In this document: positions 52,192-60,835 of the stretch, piece by piece
Layout of the letters: every line of letters starts with the position of its first letter
How positions within the stretch are numbered: the first letter of the stretch is position 1
NCBI GenBank assembly: GCA_041941305.1
Contig: JBGTQJ010000004.1
Location: 62,001-126,000, forward strand
Origin: JANSWP01 sp041941305
GTDB lineage: Bacteria; Bacteroidota; Bacteroidia; Chitinophagales; Saprospiraceae
Direction of reading: 5' to 3'
Length of the DNA: 64,000 nucleotides
The notes under the pieces: generated by a model
Databases searched by the model: none
The model's input: only the letters and a program-made list of their open reading frames with translations
What the model was told of the DNA's origin: nothing
Position numbers and translations under genes: made by a program

Positions 52192-55100
52192 ATGAAACCG
52201 AAACAAACAATTACCCTGCTGCTTATCCTTTTAGGTAACATTCACGTTCTAAATGCTCAAAACGATATTTCCAATCAGCGGGAAATCGATCAAAAACTTT
52301 TTCTGCTTGGAAATATGGCGCATTTATCTACAGATTCACCAGTTTGGGACAGTCTTCAAAACAGGGTTGCCAATTCCAAAGGAAATACCAACATATTATT
52401 TCTGGGGGATTTTTTAGATAAAAATGGAATGGAAAAGCCTGCCAGTCCTGAAGAAATCAATCAATTGGAAAAATGCATTCAATTGGGACAGACTGCAAAT
52501 GATTATTTTTTCCTGCCTGGAGATAGCGAATGGAACAATGGAAAAAAAGGGGGCAAAAAGAAACTCAAGAATCTCAATAAATACCTAAAGGAAAAATTGG
52601 GCAAAGGCAAAATGACCAATGGCAAAGGATGCCCTGGCCCTGAAGTAGTGGATATAGGAGAACATTTGCGCATTATTTTTATCAATTCACACTGGTTTGT
52701 GCATGATGAAAATGATCGACCCAACGAACAGGATACGGATTGCAAATTCTTCAATGAAATTGGTTTTTGGGACGAAGTGGAAGGCAATATCAAATCGGTC
52801 ATCAACAAAAATATCATCATTGCGGCACACCATCCGGTATATTCTTTTGGGCAATATGCCGGCTATAAATTAGGTAGACAACATGTAACGCCTCCCCTCA
52901 TTGGCTCCTTTTTGGCGGGTTACCACCAAAATGTAGGGGATCGAAAAGATTTGGCGCACCATGGGATGAAATCTTTCGCCTCCAATATCATCAGAATGAT
53001 GGAGCGGTATCCCACCATGCTTTATGTCTCAGGGCATGAATTTGATTTACAGGCGCATTATTTTAGAGGAGATTATCACCTCAACAGTGGATCCATTGCC
53101 AGAAAAAAGGATGTTTCAAAAGGAGAAGGAACGTTCTTCAAAAGCAATAAAAAGGGTTTTTTAGAATTGACATTCTTCAATGATGGTTCCTCTGAGATGA
53201 CCGCAAATGTCATCCAAAAAGATGGCAGCTTCAAGCCAATCTATCAAAAAATGCTCCTGGAAAGCGTATGTAATGAATCGAAAACCAATGTTCCTGTGAA
53301 TTCCAGGTTTTACGATTGCCCTCTCGAAGCTTTTGATAACCAACCTGAAGAGAATCAATCTTTTGAATTGCCTGCACCCGGAACTTCTGTGGCCAGCTTG
53401 AATTATAAAAGAAACAAGATTGGGCAGTTTTTTTGGGGAAAACACTATCGGACAGCCTGGGAGACACCCGTTCAAAATATTCCTTATTTACCATTAGATA
53501 CCATTCATGGAGGTTTGAGTCCATTTGAAAAAGGAGGAGGCGGACAAACGAGAAGCCTAAAATTCAGAGGAGGCAATGATCGGGAATATGCTTTTCGCTC
53601 TGTAGATAAAAACCCAAGCGTCCGCAAAAACAGAGAACTGCTAAGAGGCATATACAAATCTTATGTGCTGGATATTATTTCCACCCAACATCCCTATGGA
53701 TCAACGGTGACAGCCCCTTTATTAAATGCTTTGGAAATTCCACATTCGGATCCGCAGCTTTTTTTAATGCCGGATCATCCAAAGTTGGGTGTGTATCGGG
53801 AGGAGTTTGCAGGCATGCTTGGATGGTTGGAATTGAGACCCAAAGGAAAAAATAAAACGGATGCGCCATACCTGGAGGTGGATAAGGTCGAAAGTACCCT
53901 GGAAATGATTCAAGCCCTGCTCGAAGACAATGACAACGAAGCTGATGCTCAGGCTTTTGTCAGAGCAAGGCTTTTTGATATTTGGGTTTCGGATTGGGAT
54001 CGACATCACGACAATTGGAAGTGGTTGGCTTATAAAAAGGATAAGGGATGGTTATTCAAACCTTTTCCCAAGGATAGAGACAAGGCATTTACCAAGTTGC
54101 AAGGGATTTATGGATACCTGGATATTGAGTTTTTGGTGAAGGACTATGCCCAGTTAAGGGACAATTATAAAGGAATGAAGAGCTTAAATTTTAAAGCGAG
54201 AAATCTGGATCGCATCCTAGCCATTTCTTTTACCAGGGAGGATTGGCAGCGCGAAACCCAGGACTTTGTTTCTGTATTGACAGATGAAGTCATTGAAGAT
54301 GCAGTGAAAAATCTGCCCCCTGAAATGTATGAACTCACTGCCGGGGAATTGATTCAAAAGCTAAAGATTCGACGCGATAAGTTGCCGGAAGCCATCCAAA
54401 AATATTACGGCATGGTAGCGAAATATGTAGATATTTTGGGCTCTAACAAAAGAGAGTATTTTGAAGTGGAAAGACTGAATAATGGAGATGTAATGGTTAA
54501 AGTCCATAAGATGAAAAAAGATAAACAGCGGGATAAAGTGCTTTTGGAAAGAACTTTTAAACGAATTGAGACTAAAGAAATTCGACTATATGGATTGGGA
54601 AAAGATGATGTATTTGAGGTTAGGGGAGAAAAGACTTCAAAAAGTATTTTAATTCGGATCATTGGTGGTAAAGGAGAAGATAAAATAGAAGCGCATTCAT
54701 CAGTATCTGGAATACGAAAGTTGACGAAAGTATATGATAATTCAGGCAAAGATGAAGTCAAACAAGATGGGGAGACAGAAGTAATTCGAAGCCGTGATAA
54801 AATACAAGTGCAGACGGACAACTTATTCAACTATGATTACCACCTCATTTTGCCCATTTTTACTTTTAATCAAGAAGATGGCTTTGGCGTTAATCTTTCT
54901 TCTTACTACACCAGGCAGGCATTTAATAAGCCAGGTTTTGGTCAAAATTATACCTTTAACCTAACTGCTACCACGGAAAGAAATATTGATCTGAATGTCA
55001 ATGCAACTTTCAGGCATGTCATTTACAAATGGGACCTGAGCACCAGCATTCGAGTCGTTAATGAAGACAGGACATTTAGAAATTTTTACGGTTTGAGCAA

Positions 55101-55899
55101 TGAAGGCGAATTGCCTGAAGAACTCCGCAGAAATGATTTTTTTGAAAATGAAACTTCTGTTTTGGCTGGAGAGGTTGGCTTTATGCGAAGGTTCCCAGAG
55201 GGCAATGAAAACTCTAGCCTGGCTTTTAATGCTTTTTATGAAGTTCGGGATGTAGCGCCAGATACCGATTTTCAGGAAAGTATCTACGACAGTCTGGAAC
55301 CGGGAGAAGGCCTTGGAACGACCCAGTTACCTGGCTTTGGTCTTGAGTTGGATTTGGATTTCAGAAATAGTCCAAATTTCCCTACGCGTGGTACGCGATT
55401 ACATATAAAAAACACCACATTCCTAAACTCAGAAGCAGATTGGGAGACAGGAGGAAAACTGGAAACGGATGCCTCTATTTTCCTTACGCTCCACCAAATC
55501 AAGACACCTGTTACGTTTTCATTTAGAGGTGGTTTACACCATTCCTATGGCGAAACGCCTTTTTATTATTACAGCTTTATAGGTCAACAGTCTAACCATC
55601 GAGGATTTCGAAGAAATCGTTTTGGTGGAGAAACCGCAGCTTTTGTAAATACAGAGTTACGTTGGCATTTGGGGACTATTTATTCACCAATCGTTCCTTT
55701 TTATGTAGGATTGATGGGTTTATATGATTCGGGTAGAGTATGGGCAAAAAGTGAATCTTCTGACATCTGGCACAATGCATACGGAGGGGGTATCTATATT
55801 GTTCCATATACCGATTCATTTAATATGACCTTTACTTTTGTCAATTCGAAGGAAGAAGATTTGCTGTTTAATTTTCGTGTTGGTTTTTTTGTAAAGTAA
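52192..55899 (+). CDS. Three-part outer-membrane protein: divergent metallophosphoesterase, kinase-like region, beta-barrel
   Basis: 1,235 residues from the ATG at 52192, which opens a signal peptide (TITLLLILLGNIHVLNAQ). Residues about 35-300 have a calcineurin-like phosphoesterase layout (ILFLGDFLDKNGM, FFLPGDSEWNNGKK, GCPGPEVVDIGEHLRIIFIN, IIIAAHHPVYSFG, LYVSGHEFDLQ). Several metal ligands are replaced: first motif G-N-M instead of G-D, third G-D-S instead of G-N-H, last G-H-E-F instead of G-H-x-H. Residues about 400-720 contain FDIWVSDWDRHHDNWKWLAY and KDRDKAF, reminiscent of the catalytic and metal loops of HipA/FAM20-type kinase folds. From about 880 a beta-barrel follows (FGVNLSSYYTRQAF, RGTRLHIKNTTFLN, NHRGFRRNRFGGETAAFVNT, final strand LLFNFRVGFFVK), like surface-antigen barrels. 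Confidence 0.85.
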   Translation: MKPKQTITLLLILLGNIHVLNAQNDISNQREIDQKLFLLGNMAHLSTDSPVWDSLQNRVANSKGNTNILFLGDFLDKNGMEKPASPEEINQLEKCIQLGQTANDYFFLPGDSEWNNGKKGGKKKLKNLNKYLKEKLGKGKMTNGKGCPGPEVVDIGEHLRIIFINSHWFVHDENDRPNEQDTDCKFFNEIGFWDEVEGNIKSVINKNIIIAAHHPVYSFGQYAGYKLGRQHVTPPLIGSFLAGYHQNVGDRKDLAHHGMKSFASNIIRMMERYPTMLYVSGHEFDLQAHYFRGDYHLNSGSIARKKDVSKGEGTFFKSNKKGFLELTFFNDGSSEMTANVIQKDGSFKPIYQKMLLESVCNESKTNVPVNSRFYDCPLEAFDNQPEENQSFELPAPGTSVASLNYKRNKIGQFFWGKHYRTAWETPVQNIPYLPLDTIHGGLSPFEKGGGGQTRSLKFRGGNDREYAFRSVDKNPSVRKNRELLRGIYKSYVLDIISTQHPYGSTVTAPLLNALEIPHSDPQLFLMPDHPKLGVYREEFAGMLGWLELRPKGKNKTDAPYLEVDKVESTLEMIQALLEDNDNEADAQAFVRARLFDIWVSDWDRHHDNWKWLAYKKDKGWLFKPFPKDRDKAFTKLQGIYGYLDIEFLVKDYAQLRDNYKGMKSLNFKARNLDRILAISFTREDWQRETQDFVSVLTDEVIEDAVKNLPPEMYELTAGELIQKLKIRRDKLPEAIQKYYGMVAKYVDILGSNKREYFEVERLNNGDVMVKVHKMKKDKQRDKVLLERTFKRIETKEIRLYGLGKDDVFEVRGEKTSKSILIRIIGGKGEDKIEAHSSVSGIRKLTKVYDNSGKDEVKQDGETEVIRSRDKIQVQTDNLFNYDYHLILPIFTFNQEDGFGVNLSSYYTRQAFNKPGFGQNYTFNLTATTERNIDLNVNATFRHVIYKWDLSTSIRVVNEDRTFRNFYGLSNEGELPEELRRNDFFENETSVLAGEVGFMRRFPEGNENSSLAFNAFYEVRDVAPDTDFQESIYDSLEPGEGLGTTQLPGFGLELDLDFRNSPNFPTRGTRLHIKNTTFLNSEADWETGGKLETDASIFLTLHQIKTPVTFSFRGGLHHSYGETPFYYYSFIGQQSNHRGFRRNRFGGETAAFVNTELRWHLGTIYSPIVPFYVGLMGLYDSGRVWAKSESSDIWHNAYGGGIYIVPYTDSFNMTFTFVNSKEEDLLFNFRVGFFVK

Positions 55900-55917
55900 G
55901 CGGAGGTAAGTACCGCA

Positions 55918-56703
55918 TTATTTTCGGCTTTCAGTAATACTAGTTGTCTTTGCTCGCCATGGACTAAATGCAAAACCAACATTGACGTGAATTCCTTCCC
56001 ACACTTTGTCAGTAAGTTCAAAGTATTCTTTTGGATTCCCAATTGGCTCTGTACTACCCATCTGTAGGTAATATTTCACATGTTTATAGCCGAAAGATAA
56101 GGTAACTACTGGTTCGATTGTAGAAAAATCAGTTTGTTGACGACTGATTAGAATACCATCTTGTACTTCGAGGATATCGTGAAAATTGATCCAGGCTATC
56201 CTGGTGTGAAAGGAAAGATCAATCACTTTGGTGCGGAACCCTAGCCCTGGCTGTAAAAACAATCGATAATACTTGCCCAAATAATCACAGGTTTCATCTG
56301 GACCTGGGTAAACGACTGATTTTAGGACATTGTCATCCTGCCCCTTTCCGAGGGAGAGACCTCCAAATAACTCAACACGTCCCATATTTACACCTCGTTT
56401 ATTGGGCCAGTAAGTTTTGTAAATACCCAGTCCCAGCTCTCCAAGGGTATGTTTGATAGTACGTTCTGTATCGTTACCATGAAAAAAACTTCCCATGACC
56501 GCCATCTTATCGGAAAATGCGTAACTACCTTGAAATTCGAAATTACCTTCCGGACCTAATGCTACGGCGCCAGCGCTAGCTTTCCAGTCACCTTTTTGAG
56601 AGAGCATCGGAGTATTGACGGTGTTTGGGACATAAAGGGTTGGTCCACAACTTGAAAAAAGGAATAGTATAAGGATAATGGAAAAAAAATGGGTGGTTTT
56701 CAT
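55918..56703 (-). CDS. Outer-membrane lipoprotein with beta-barrel-like strands
   Basis: 261 residues with signal peptide and lipobox (LFSSCGPTL, Cys near residue 19). The start of the mature protein (YVPNTVNTPMLSQKGDWKAS) matches a well-known Bacteroidota lipoprotein group, and the remainder has membrane-strand pairs (FEFQGSYAFSDKMAVMGSFF, YYRLFLQPGLGFRTKVIDLS). Function unknown. A hairpin of TTCAAG/CTTGAA words (56718-56760) lies just before its start codon. Confidence 0.78.
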   Translation of the reverse strand: MKTTHFFSIILILFLFSSCGPTLYVPNTVNTPMLSQKGDWKASAGAVALGPEGNFEFQGSYAFSDKMAVMGSFFHGNDTERTIKHTLGELGLGIYKTYWPNKRGVNMGRVELFGGLSLGKGQDDNVLKSVVYPGPDETCDYLGKYYRLFLQPGLGFRTKVIDLSFHTRIAWINFHDILEVQDGILISRQQTDFSTIEPVVTLSFGYKHVKYYLQMGSTEPIGNPKEYFELTDKVWEGIHVNVGFAFSPWRAKTTSITESRK

Positions 56704-56717
56704 ATTGTGTGGTTTAT

Positions 56718-56760
56718 TTCAAGTTCAAGACCAAGAATTGAACTTGGTCTTGAACTTGAA
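56718..56760. repeat. TTCAAG/CTTGAA hairpin related to the MITE at 40491
   Basis: Perfect 18-bp stem (56718-56735 and 56743-56760) with a 7-base loop, followed by ACTTTCGGGAATTT, as after the MITE's internal hairpin (ACTTTCAGGAATTT). The CAGGG ends of the MITE were not found around it. It lies 15 bases upstream of a lipoprotein start codon, inside its probable leader. Confidence 0.65.
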
Positions 56761-56790
56761 CTTTCGGGAATTTTTAGGAAAAACATCCTC

Positions 56791-56887
56791 TGTAATTGGC
56801 GGAGTCTCTCGAAGAGGACTCCAACCAAGTAAAGTTCAAACTTGAGGATATTGCAGCGTCCTCTACGAGAGACGCTGCCAATTACTC
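56791..56887. repeat. Double hairpin element with CTCTCGAAGAG words
   Basis: The outer arms (starting GTAATTGGCGGAGTCTCTCG and ending CGAGAGACGCTGCCAATTAC) are complementary with few differences over about 30 bases. Each arm is itself a palindrome (GGAGTCTCT-CGA-AGAGGACTCC and GCAGCGTC...GACGCTGC). The right arm resembles 35537-35562. It sits between two minus-strand lipoprotein genes. Confidence 0.65.
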
Positions 56888-56942
56888 TGTGATGGATGGC
56901 TGGAATCAACTATTGGATTTGAAAGCTTCACATCTACTGCCT

Positions 56943-58175
56943 TTATTTATAGTATTTCCAGACCTCTTTGAAATGTGCCGAATTCGCGCCACCTACCATG
57001 ATGATTTCATCGCCCAAATTAAAGAGCGCAAACCCCGCATTGGGGTATGGTAAATTGCCTCCTGGTGGCGTAGTTACGGATTTGGAAATTGGGTGGTATT
57101 CCAGCATGATGGTCATCATGGATTTGAAAACTGGAATTTGAATAATATCGAAGATGCCACCAGTGCCTCCCATAATAAGAAAGGTTTCATCATCCAGGGC
57201 AATGCTGCTGAAATCATTTTGGGTTCTATTGCTACGAAACCCTTCCAGTTTTACACAGAGTTTGGAATCAAAATCATACATATAAGTTAACCTGGAGCCT
57301 AGCAAATACAAATTGGAACCAGTCACATGAGCATTGAAATAATAATTGACATCTCCGTTGCATGGGATTTCAAGTTCTGTTTCATAAGTCAAATCCAGTG
57401 GATTTAATTTGATAACCAACATTTGTCCGGTGCCTGCCTGGTCAATTGCCAGAAAGAGAAATTGATCATAGGAAAAAAAGTCCAGGATGCCTCGTGATCG
57501 AATCAGGGTGTCCAATTCATAGGGTAGGTCATCCTTGCTCCATTCATCATTAATGATATCATATTGCCGTAGGTAGTAGTTATAATTCTGAAAAGATTCT
57601 TTTACCCTGGTGAGCAAGTAGGCTTCGTCTCCCATAGTCGTCACGAGACCTCCAAGACTACCTTCTCCATGCTCAAAATCAATTGGGGATAGGTTTTCCC
57701 AACTATCACTTGAGGGGCGGTACTTCCACCAGTCTGGCAGCGAACTATTATTGTCATTTTGTCCCAAACCGTAATACCAAAAATCATTGTGTTCAAAGTA
57801 AACCGGGCGTGAGCGGAGAATGCCAGGAAAGTCATTGATTCGGTCCCACCTGATTTCGAAGGTTTCGGTATGTGTATCTTCTTTTTCGCCATTTTTTACT
57901 GTCAAACTAATGGTGTAGGTTCCCAATTCATCATAGTAGATAGAGTCAGGATTTTCCAAATTAGAAGTCAATCCATTTCCAAAGTCCCAATGCCAGGTGG
58001 AATCATGAGAGCTGGTATTTTTGAGGACTACTGTTTTTCCATAAACGTAAGCTCTAAATTTGGCTTTAGGGGAAGGTGTGAAGTCAATCGGATCGGAATC
58101 TGTAGTAAGGTCAGTAACACAAGCAGTGAAACCAAAAAATAAAAAAACGGTTAAAAGAAATTGGGTCGTTTTCAT
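56943..58175 (-). CDS. PKD- and Kelch-type lipoprotein
   Basis: 410 residues with signal peptide and lipobox (GFTACVTD, Cys near residue 19). One PKD domain (VLKNTSSHDSTWHWDFGNGL, GTYTISLTVKNG) spans about residues 50-110. It is followed by Kelch-like propeller blades (WWKYRPSSDSWENLSPIDFE, YYLRQYDIINDEWSKDDLPY, DETFLIMGGTGGIFDI, DEIIMVGGANSAHFKEVWKY). Probably displayed on the outer membrane; ligand unknown. It lies upstream of another lipoprotein gene on the same strand but 240 bases away, separated by hairpin elements. Confidence 0.83.
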   Translation of the reverse strand: MKTTQFLLTVFLFFGFTACVTDLTTDSDPIDFTPSPKAKFRAYVYGKTVVLKNTSSHDSTWHWDFGNGLTSNLENPDSIYYDELGTYTISLTVKNGEKEDTHTETFEIRWDRINDFPGILRSRPVYFEHNDFWYYGLGQNDNNSSLPDWWKYRPSSDSWENLSPIDFEHGEGSLGGLVTTMGDEAYLLTRVKESFQNYNYYLRQYDIINDEWSKDDLPYELDTLIRSRGILDFFSYDQFLFLAIDQAGTGQMLVIKLNPLDLTYETELEIPCNGDVNYYFNAHVTGSNLYLLGSRLTYMYDFDSKLCVKLEGFRSNRTQNDFSSIALDDETFLIMGGTGGIFDIIQIPVFKSMMTIMLEYHPISKSVTTPPGGNLPYPNAGFALFNLGDEIIMVGGANSAHFKEVWKYYK

Positions 58176-58415
58176 AATCTTTGTTTTGATTGGTTAGCGA
58201 AAGGCGTCTTGCAAAACGGTACCCCAAATTTTTAGGGCAATCCAATTGTGAGAAAAGCTTTTTTTGCAGAAAACCTCATTTTTGTTGTAAACGGTGAGAT
58301 AGGCTTGTTTCGGTAGAATTACCCCAAATTTCTGTTTGTTTACCACAATATTTGCTGCATTTGCAACAAAAAGGGTTTTTATAATTGGGTTTTATTGCAA
58401 TTTTTCAAACTATAA

Positions 58416-59864
58416 TTGTTGAAAATGAAATTAATTCAATATTTAATACTGCTTACCTTTTCTTTTGGTTTTTTATATAAATGCGATTTTGGAATTAGCA
58501 ATAAGCATGGGCTGGAGCCGCCTAATATTATTTTAATCCTGGCAGATGATTTGGGTTGGAAGGACGTAGGTTTTATGGGCAATGAAATCATTGAAACACC
58601 CAATCTCGATTATCTTGCAAGGCAAGGTGTTATTTTCAATCAAGCCTATGCCAATGCACCCAATTGCGCCCCTACCAGAGCCTGTTTGATGTCTGGAAAG
58701 TATGGACCCTGGCATGGGGTTTATACAGTTAATTCTTCAAAAAGGGGCAAATCTGAAAATCGAAAATTGATCCCAATTGAAAATACGAAGGTTCTGGATT
58801 CAGCTTTTGTTACGATTCCAGAAGTTTTAAAAACAAGAGGTTATATAACTGCCAGTATTGGGAAGTGGCATTTGGGAGCAAATCCCACTATCCAGGGATT
58901 TGACTTCAATATAGCAGGAACCCCAAAAGGACATCCTAAATCATACTTTAGTCCTTACCAAAACAAAAATCTGGAAGATGGCGCTACAGGAGAACATTTG
59001 ACCGATCGCCTGACCAATGAGGCGATAGCGTTTATTGGGAAGAACAAAAGCAAACCTTTCTTTCTGTATTTGCCGTACTATGCTGTGCATACCCCCTTTC
59101 AGGCAAAAGTGCATTTAATTAAAAAATACCGTGAAAAGATTGATTCTACTTCGCACTTAAACCCTGTCTATGCCGCAATGGTCGAAACAATGGACGCCAA
59201 TATCGGAAGGCTTCACCAGGTTTTGGATTCTTTGAATTTGGATGAAAATACCATCCTCATTTTTACCTCAGACAATGGCAACCATCAAAATGCTTCTTCT
59301 GCTGCACCTTTACGGGGTTCAAAAGGGATGCTGTATGAAGGGGGAATCAGGGTTCCTTTTTTTATACATCAAAAAGGTGTTTTTGAAAAAAGCATTCGAG
59401 AAGAACCGATTACTACGATTGACATTTTTCCTACCATTTTGGAAATGGTCAATCATACTTTTGAACTTTGCACTTTTCAGCCAAATCTACCGCCCATAGA
59501 TATTGAACAATTAAAATTAGATGGCAAGGGTTTCTTTAATCTACTTTACAACCATCCTCCCACATTTGAAGAAAGAGCCCTCTTTTGGCATTTTCCTGCT
59601 TATTTAGAAGGGTATCGTGGCGCTAAACAATTGTGGCGACAGACGCCAGCAAGCGCAATTAGATTGGGGGATTGGAAATTGATTGAAACATTTGAGACAG
59701 GTGAGCTGGAATTATATCACTTGGCAGCAGATATTGGAGAAATAAAAAACCTGGTGAAGGAAAATCCAGATAAAACTAAAGAATTGTACGATGCACTCAA
59801 AAATTGGAGAGCAGAAGTGAATGCACCGGTACCGACTACCAAAAATCCGGATTATAAAGAGTAA
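58416..59864 (+). CDS. Sulfatase family hydrolase (lipoprotein)
   Basis: 482 residues from ATG 58416; the ATG at 58425 (MKLIQYLILLTFSF) is also possible. An N-terminal signal ends near Cys23 (FLYKCDF), a plausible lipidation site. Sulfatase signatures are clear: IILILADDLGWKDVGF with the metal-binding Asp pair, CAPTRACLMSGKYG with Cys84 as the residue converted to formylglycine (C-x-P-x-R), ASIGKWHLG, LPYYAVHTPFQ, IFTSDNGNHQ and RGSKGMLYEGGIRVPFF. Expected reaction: hydrolysis of a sulfate ester, probably on a polysaccharide. No maturation enzyme or polysaccharide operon is nearby, so the substrate is unclear. Confidence 0.92.
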   Translation: MLKMKLIQYLILLTFSFGFLYKCDFGISNKHGLEPPNIILILADDLGWKDVGFMGNEIIETPNLDYLARQGVIFNQAYANAPNCAPTRACLMSGKYGPWHGVYTVNSSKRGKSENRKLIPIENTKVLDSAFVTIPEVLKTRGYITASIGKWHLGANPTIQGFDFNIAGTPKGHPKSYFSPYQNKNLEDGATGEHLTDRLTNEAIAFIGKNKSKPFFLYLPYYAVHTPFQAKVHLIKKYREKIDSTSHLNPVYAAMVETMDANIGRLHQVLDSLNLDENTILIFTSDNGNHQNASSAAPLRGSKGMLYEGGIRVPFFIHQKGVFEKSIREEPITTIDIFPTILEMVNHTFELCTFQPNLPPIDIEQLKLDGKGFFNLLYNHPPTFEERALFWHFPAYLEGYRGAKQLWRQTPASAIRLGDWKLIETFETGELELYHLAADIGEIKNLVKENPDKTKELYDALKNWRAEVNAPVPTTKNPDYKE

Positions 59865-59893
59865 TATGACAGGAAACGAGGGCTTACGGAGAT

Positions 59894-60037
59894 TCAATAA
59901 ATAAATTGGTAAGATAGGATCGAAATGCTAAAGCTCTCCACAAAAAGAAGGAGCGCCAATGCTGAAATTATAGTCAAGACCCAGTTGGTGTCCCATACAT
60001 TGAAAAGATAGGCTCCAAGGAATAAGGCAATGGTCAA
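59894..60037 (-). pseudogene. Remnant of a two-helix membrane protein
   Basis: A 47-codon minus-strand frame without ATG encodes TIALFLGAYLFNVWDTNWVL and ISALALLLFVESFSISIL, two hydrophobic segments around a short polar turn. An in-frame TAA precedes it. The amphipathic pattern is too regular to look like chance. It is probably the 3' end of a lost membrane-protein gene. It is the only content seen in the 320-base gap 59865-60184. Confidence 0.4.
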
Positions 60038-60184
60038 TAGGGCTTAGCATACATCCTTAAAAAAATCTTAAAATTTGGCTGGAACCCAACTAGTATGGCT
60101 GAAAGCCTGGTCTAACCCATCAAATTTCTTTTTCACGGTAGATTGGATTTTCAGAAAAGCCACTCTACCCTTAAATAAATCATC

Positions 60185-60604
60185 ATGAAAAATTTGTCTT
60201 TAATCCTGGCAGTATTCGCCCTAATGGCTATGAAATGCAAAGAAGATTTGTCTGATTGTGTTTGTATAGAAATCTATGCTCCAGTTTGTGGAGAAGATGG
60301 AGTTCAATACGATAATTCCTGTTTTGCAGAATGTGAAGGAGTTGAATATACAGATGGCTTTTGCCCTGTGGAAACGACTGGAATCATTAATTATCACGAT
60401 CCTGCTGCTGATGGCTGTGGCTGGACGATATCCATTGCTACAGGTGATATTGTTGGAGATTATAAACCAAGTGAAGCATTAGCAGAAGAGTTTAAGGAGC
60501 AAGACCTGGAAGTGAATTTGACTTATAAAACCTTGTTGGAAGGAGAGGATTGTGGATTTGGAACTATTGCCAAAATAGAAATATTGGAGATTGAGAAGAA
60601 ATAA
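60185..60604 (+). CDS. Exported Kazal-domain protein
   Basis: 139 residues with an N-terminal export signal (SLILAVFALMAMKCKED; Cys19 may be a lipidation site). Residues about 25-60 are a Kazal-type domain (CVCIEIYAPVCGEDGVQYDN followed by SCFAECEGV and GFC), with the C-x-PVCG-x-DG-x-x-Y-x-N-x-C-x-x-x-C pattern. Kazal domains usually inhibit serine proteases. The remaining 75 residues include GCGWTISIATGDIVGDYKPS and LEGEDCGFGTIAKIEILEIE, a small domain seen alone in other Bacteroidota lipoproteins. It may protect the cell surface from proteases (inference). Confidence 0.82.
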   Translation: MKNLSLILAVFALMAMKCKEDLSDCVCIEIYAPVCGEDGVQYDNSCFAECEGVEYTDGFCPVETTGIINYHDPAADGCGWTISIATGDIVGDYKPSEALAEEFKEQDLEVNLTYKTLLEGEDCGFGTIAKIEILEIEKK

Positions 60605-60686
60605 GGTTGGAAAATGTGTTATCCCGAATTTTGCATGTAAAAAATGGATTAAGTAAAGAAAATCATTCAAGTCTTTGATAATCAAT

Positions 60687-60743
60687 TTGTTGTCAGTTGT
60701 TTGTTGTCGGTTAATCTAACAGACAACAAACAACTGACAACAA
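60687..60743. repeat. TTGTTGTCAG hairpin
   Basis: A perfect 22-bp stem (60687-60708 and 60722-60743) with a 13-base loop, composed of TTGTTGTC/GACAACAA words. It lies between convergent genes (Kazal protein and PKD protein) and may end transcription on either side. A weak T/A-tract borders it. Confidence 0.7.
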
Positions 60744-60835
60744 AAAAGCAATGAATGAGTGGTTGACTATCAATGCTTTAAGTGTTTACTCAAAATCGGG
60801 ATTATTCATGTTCTATAAATGATTCTATAAATGAA

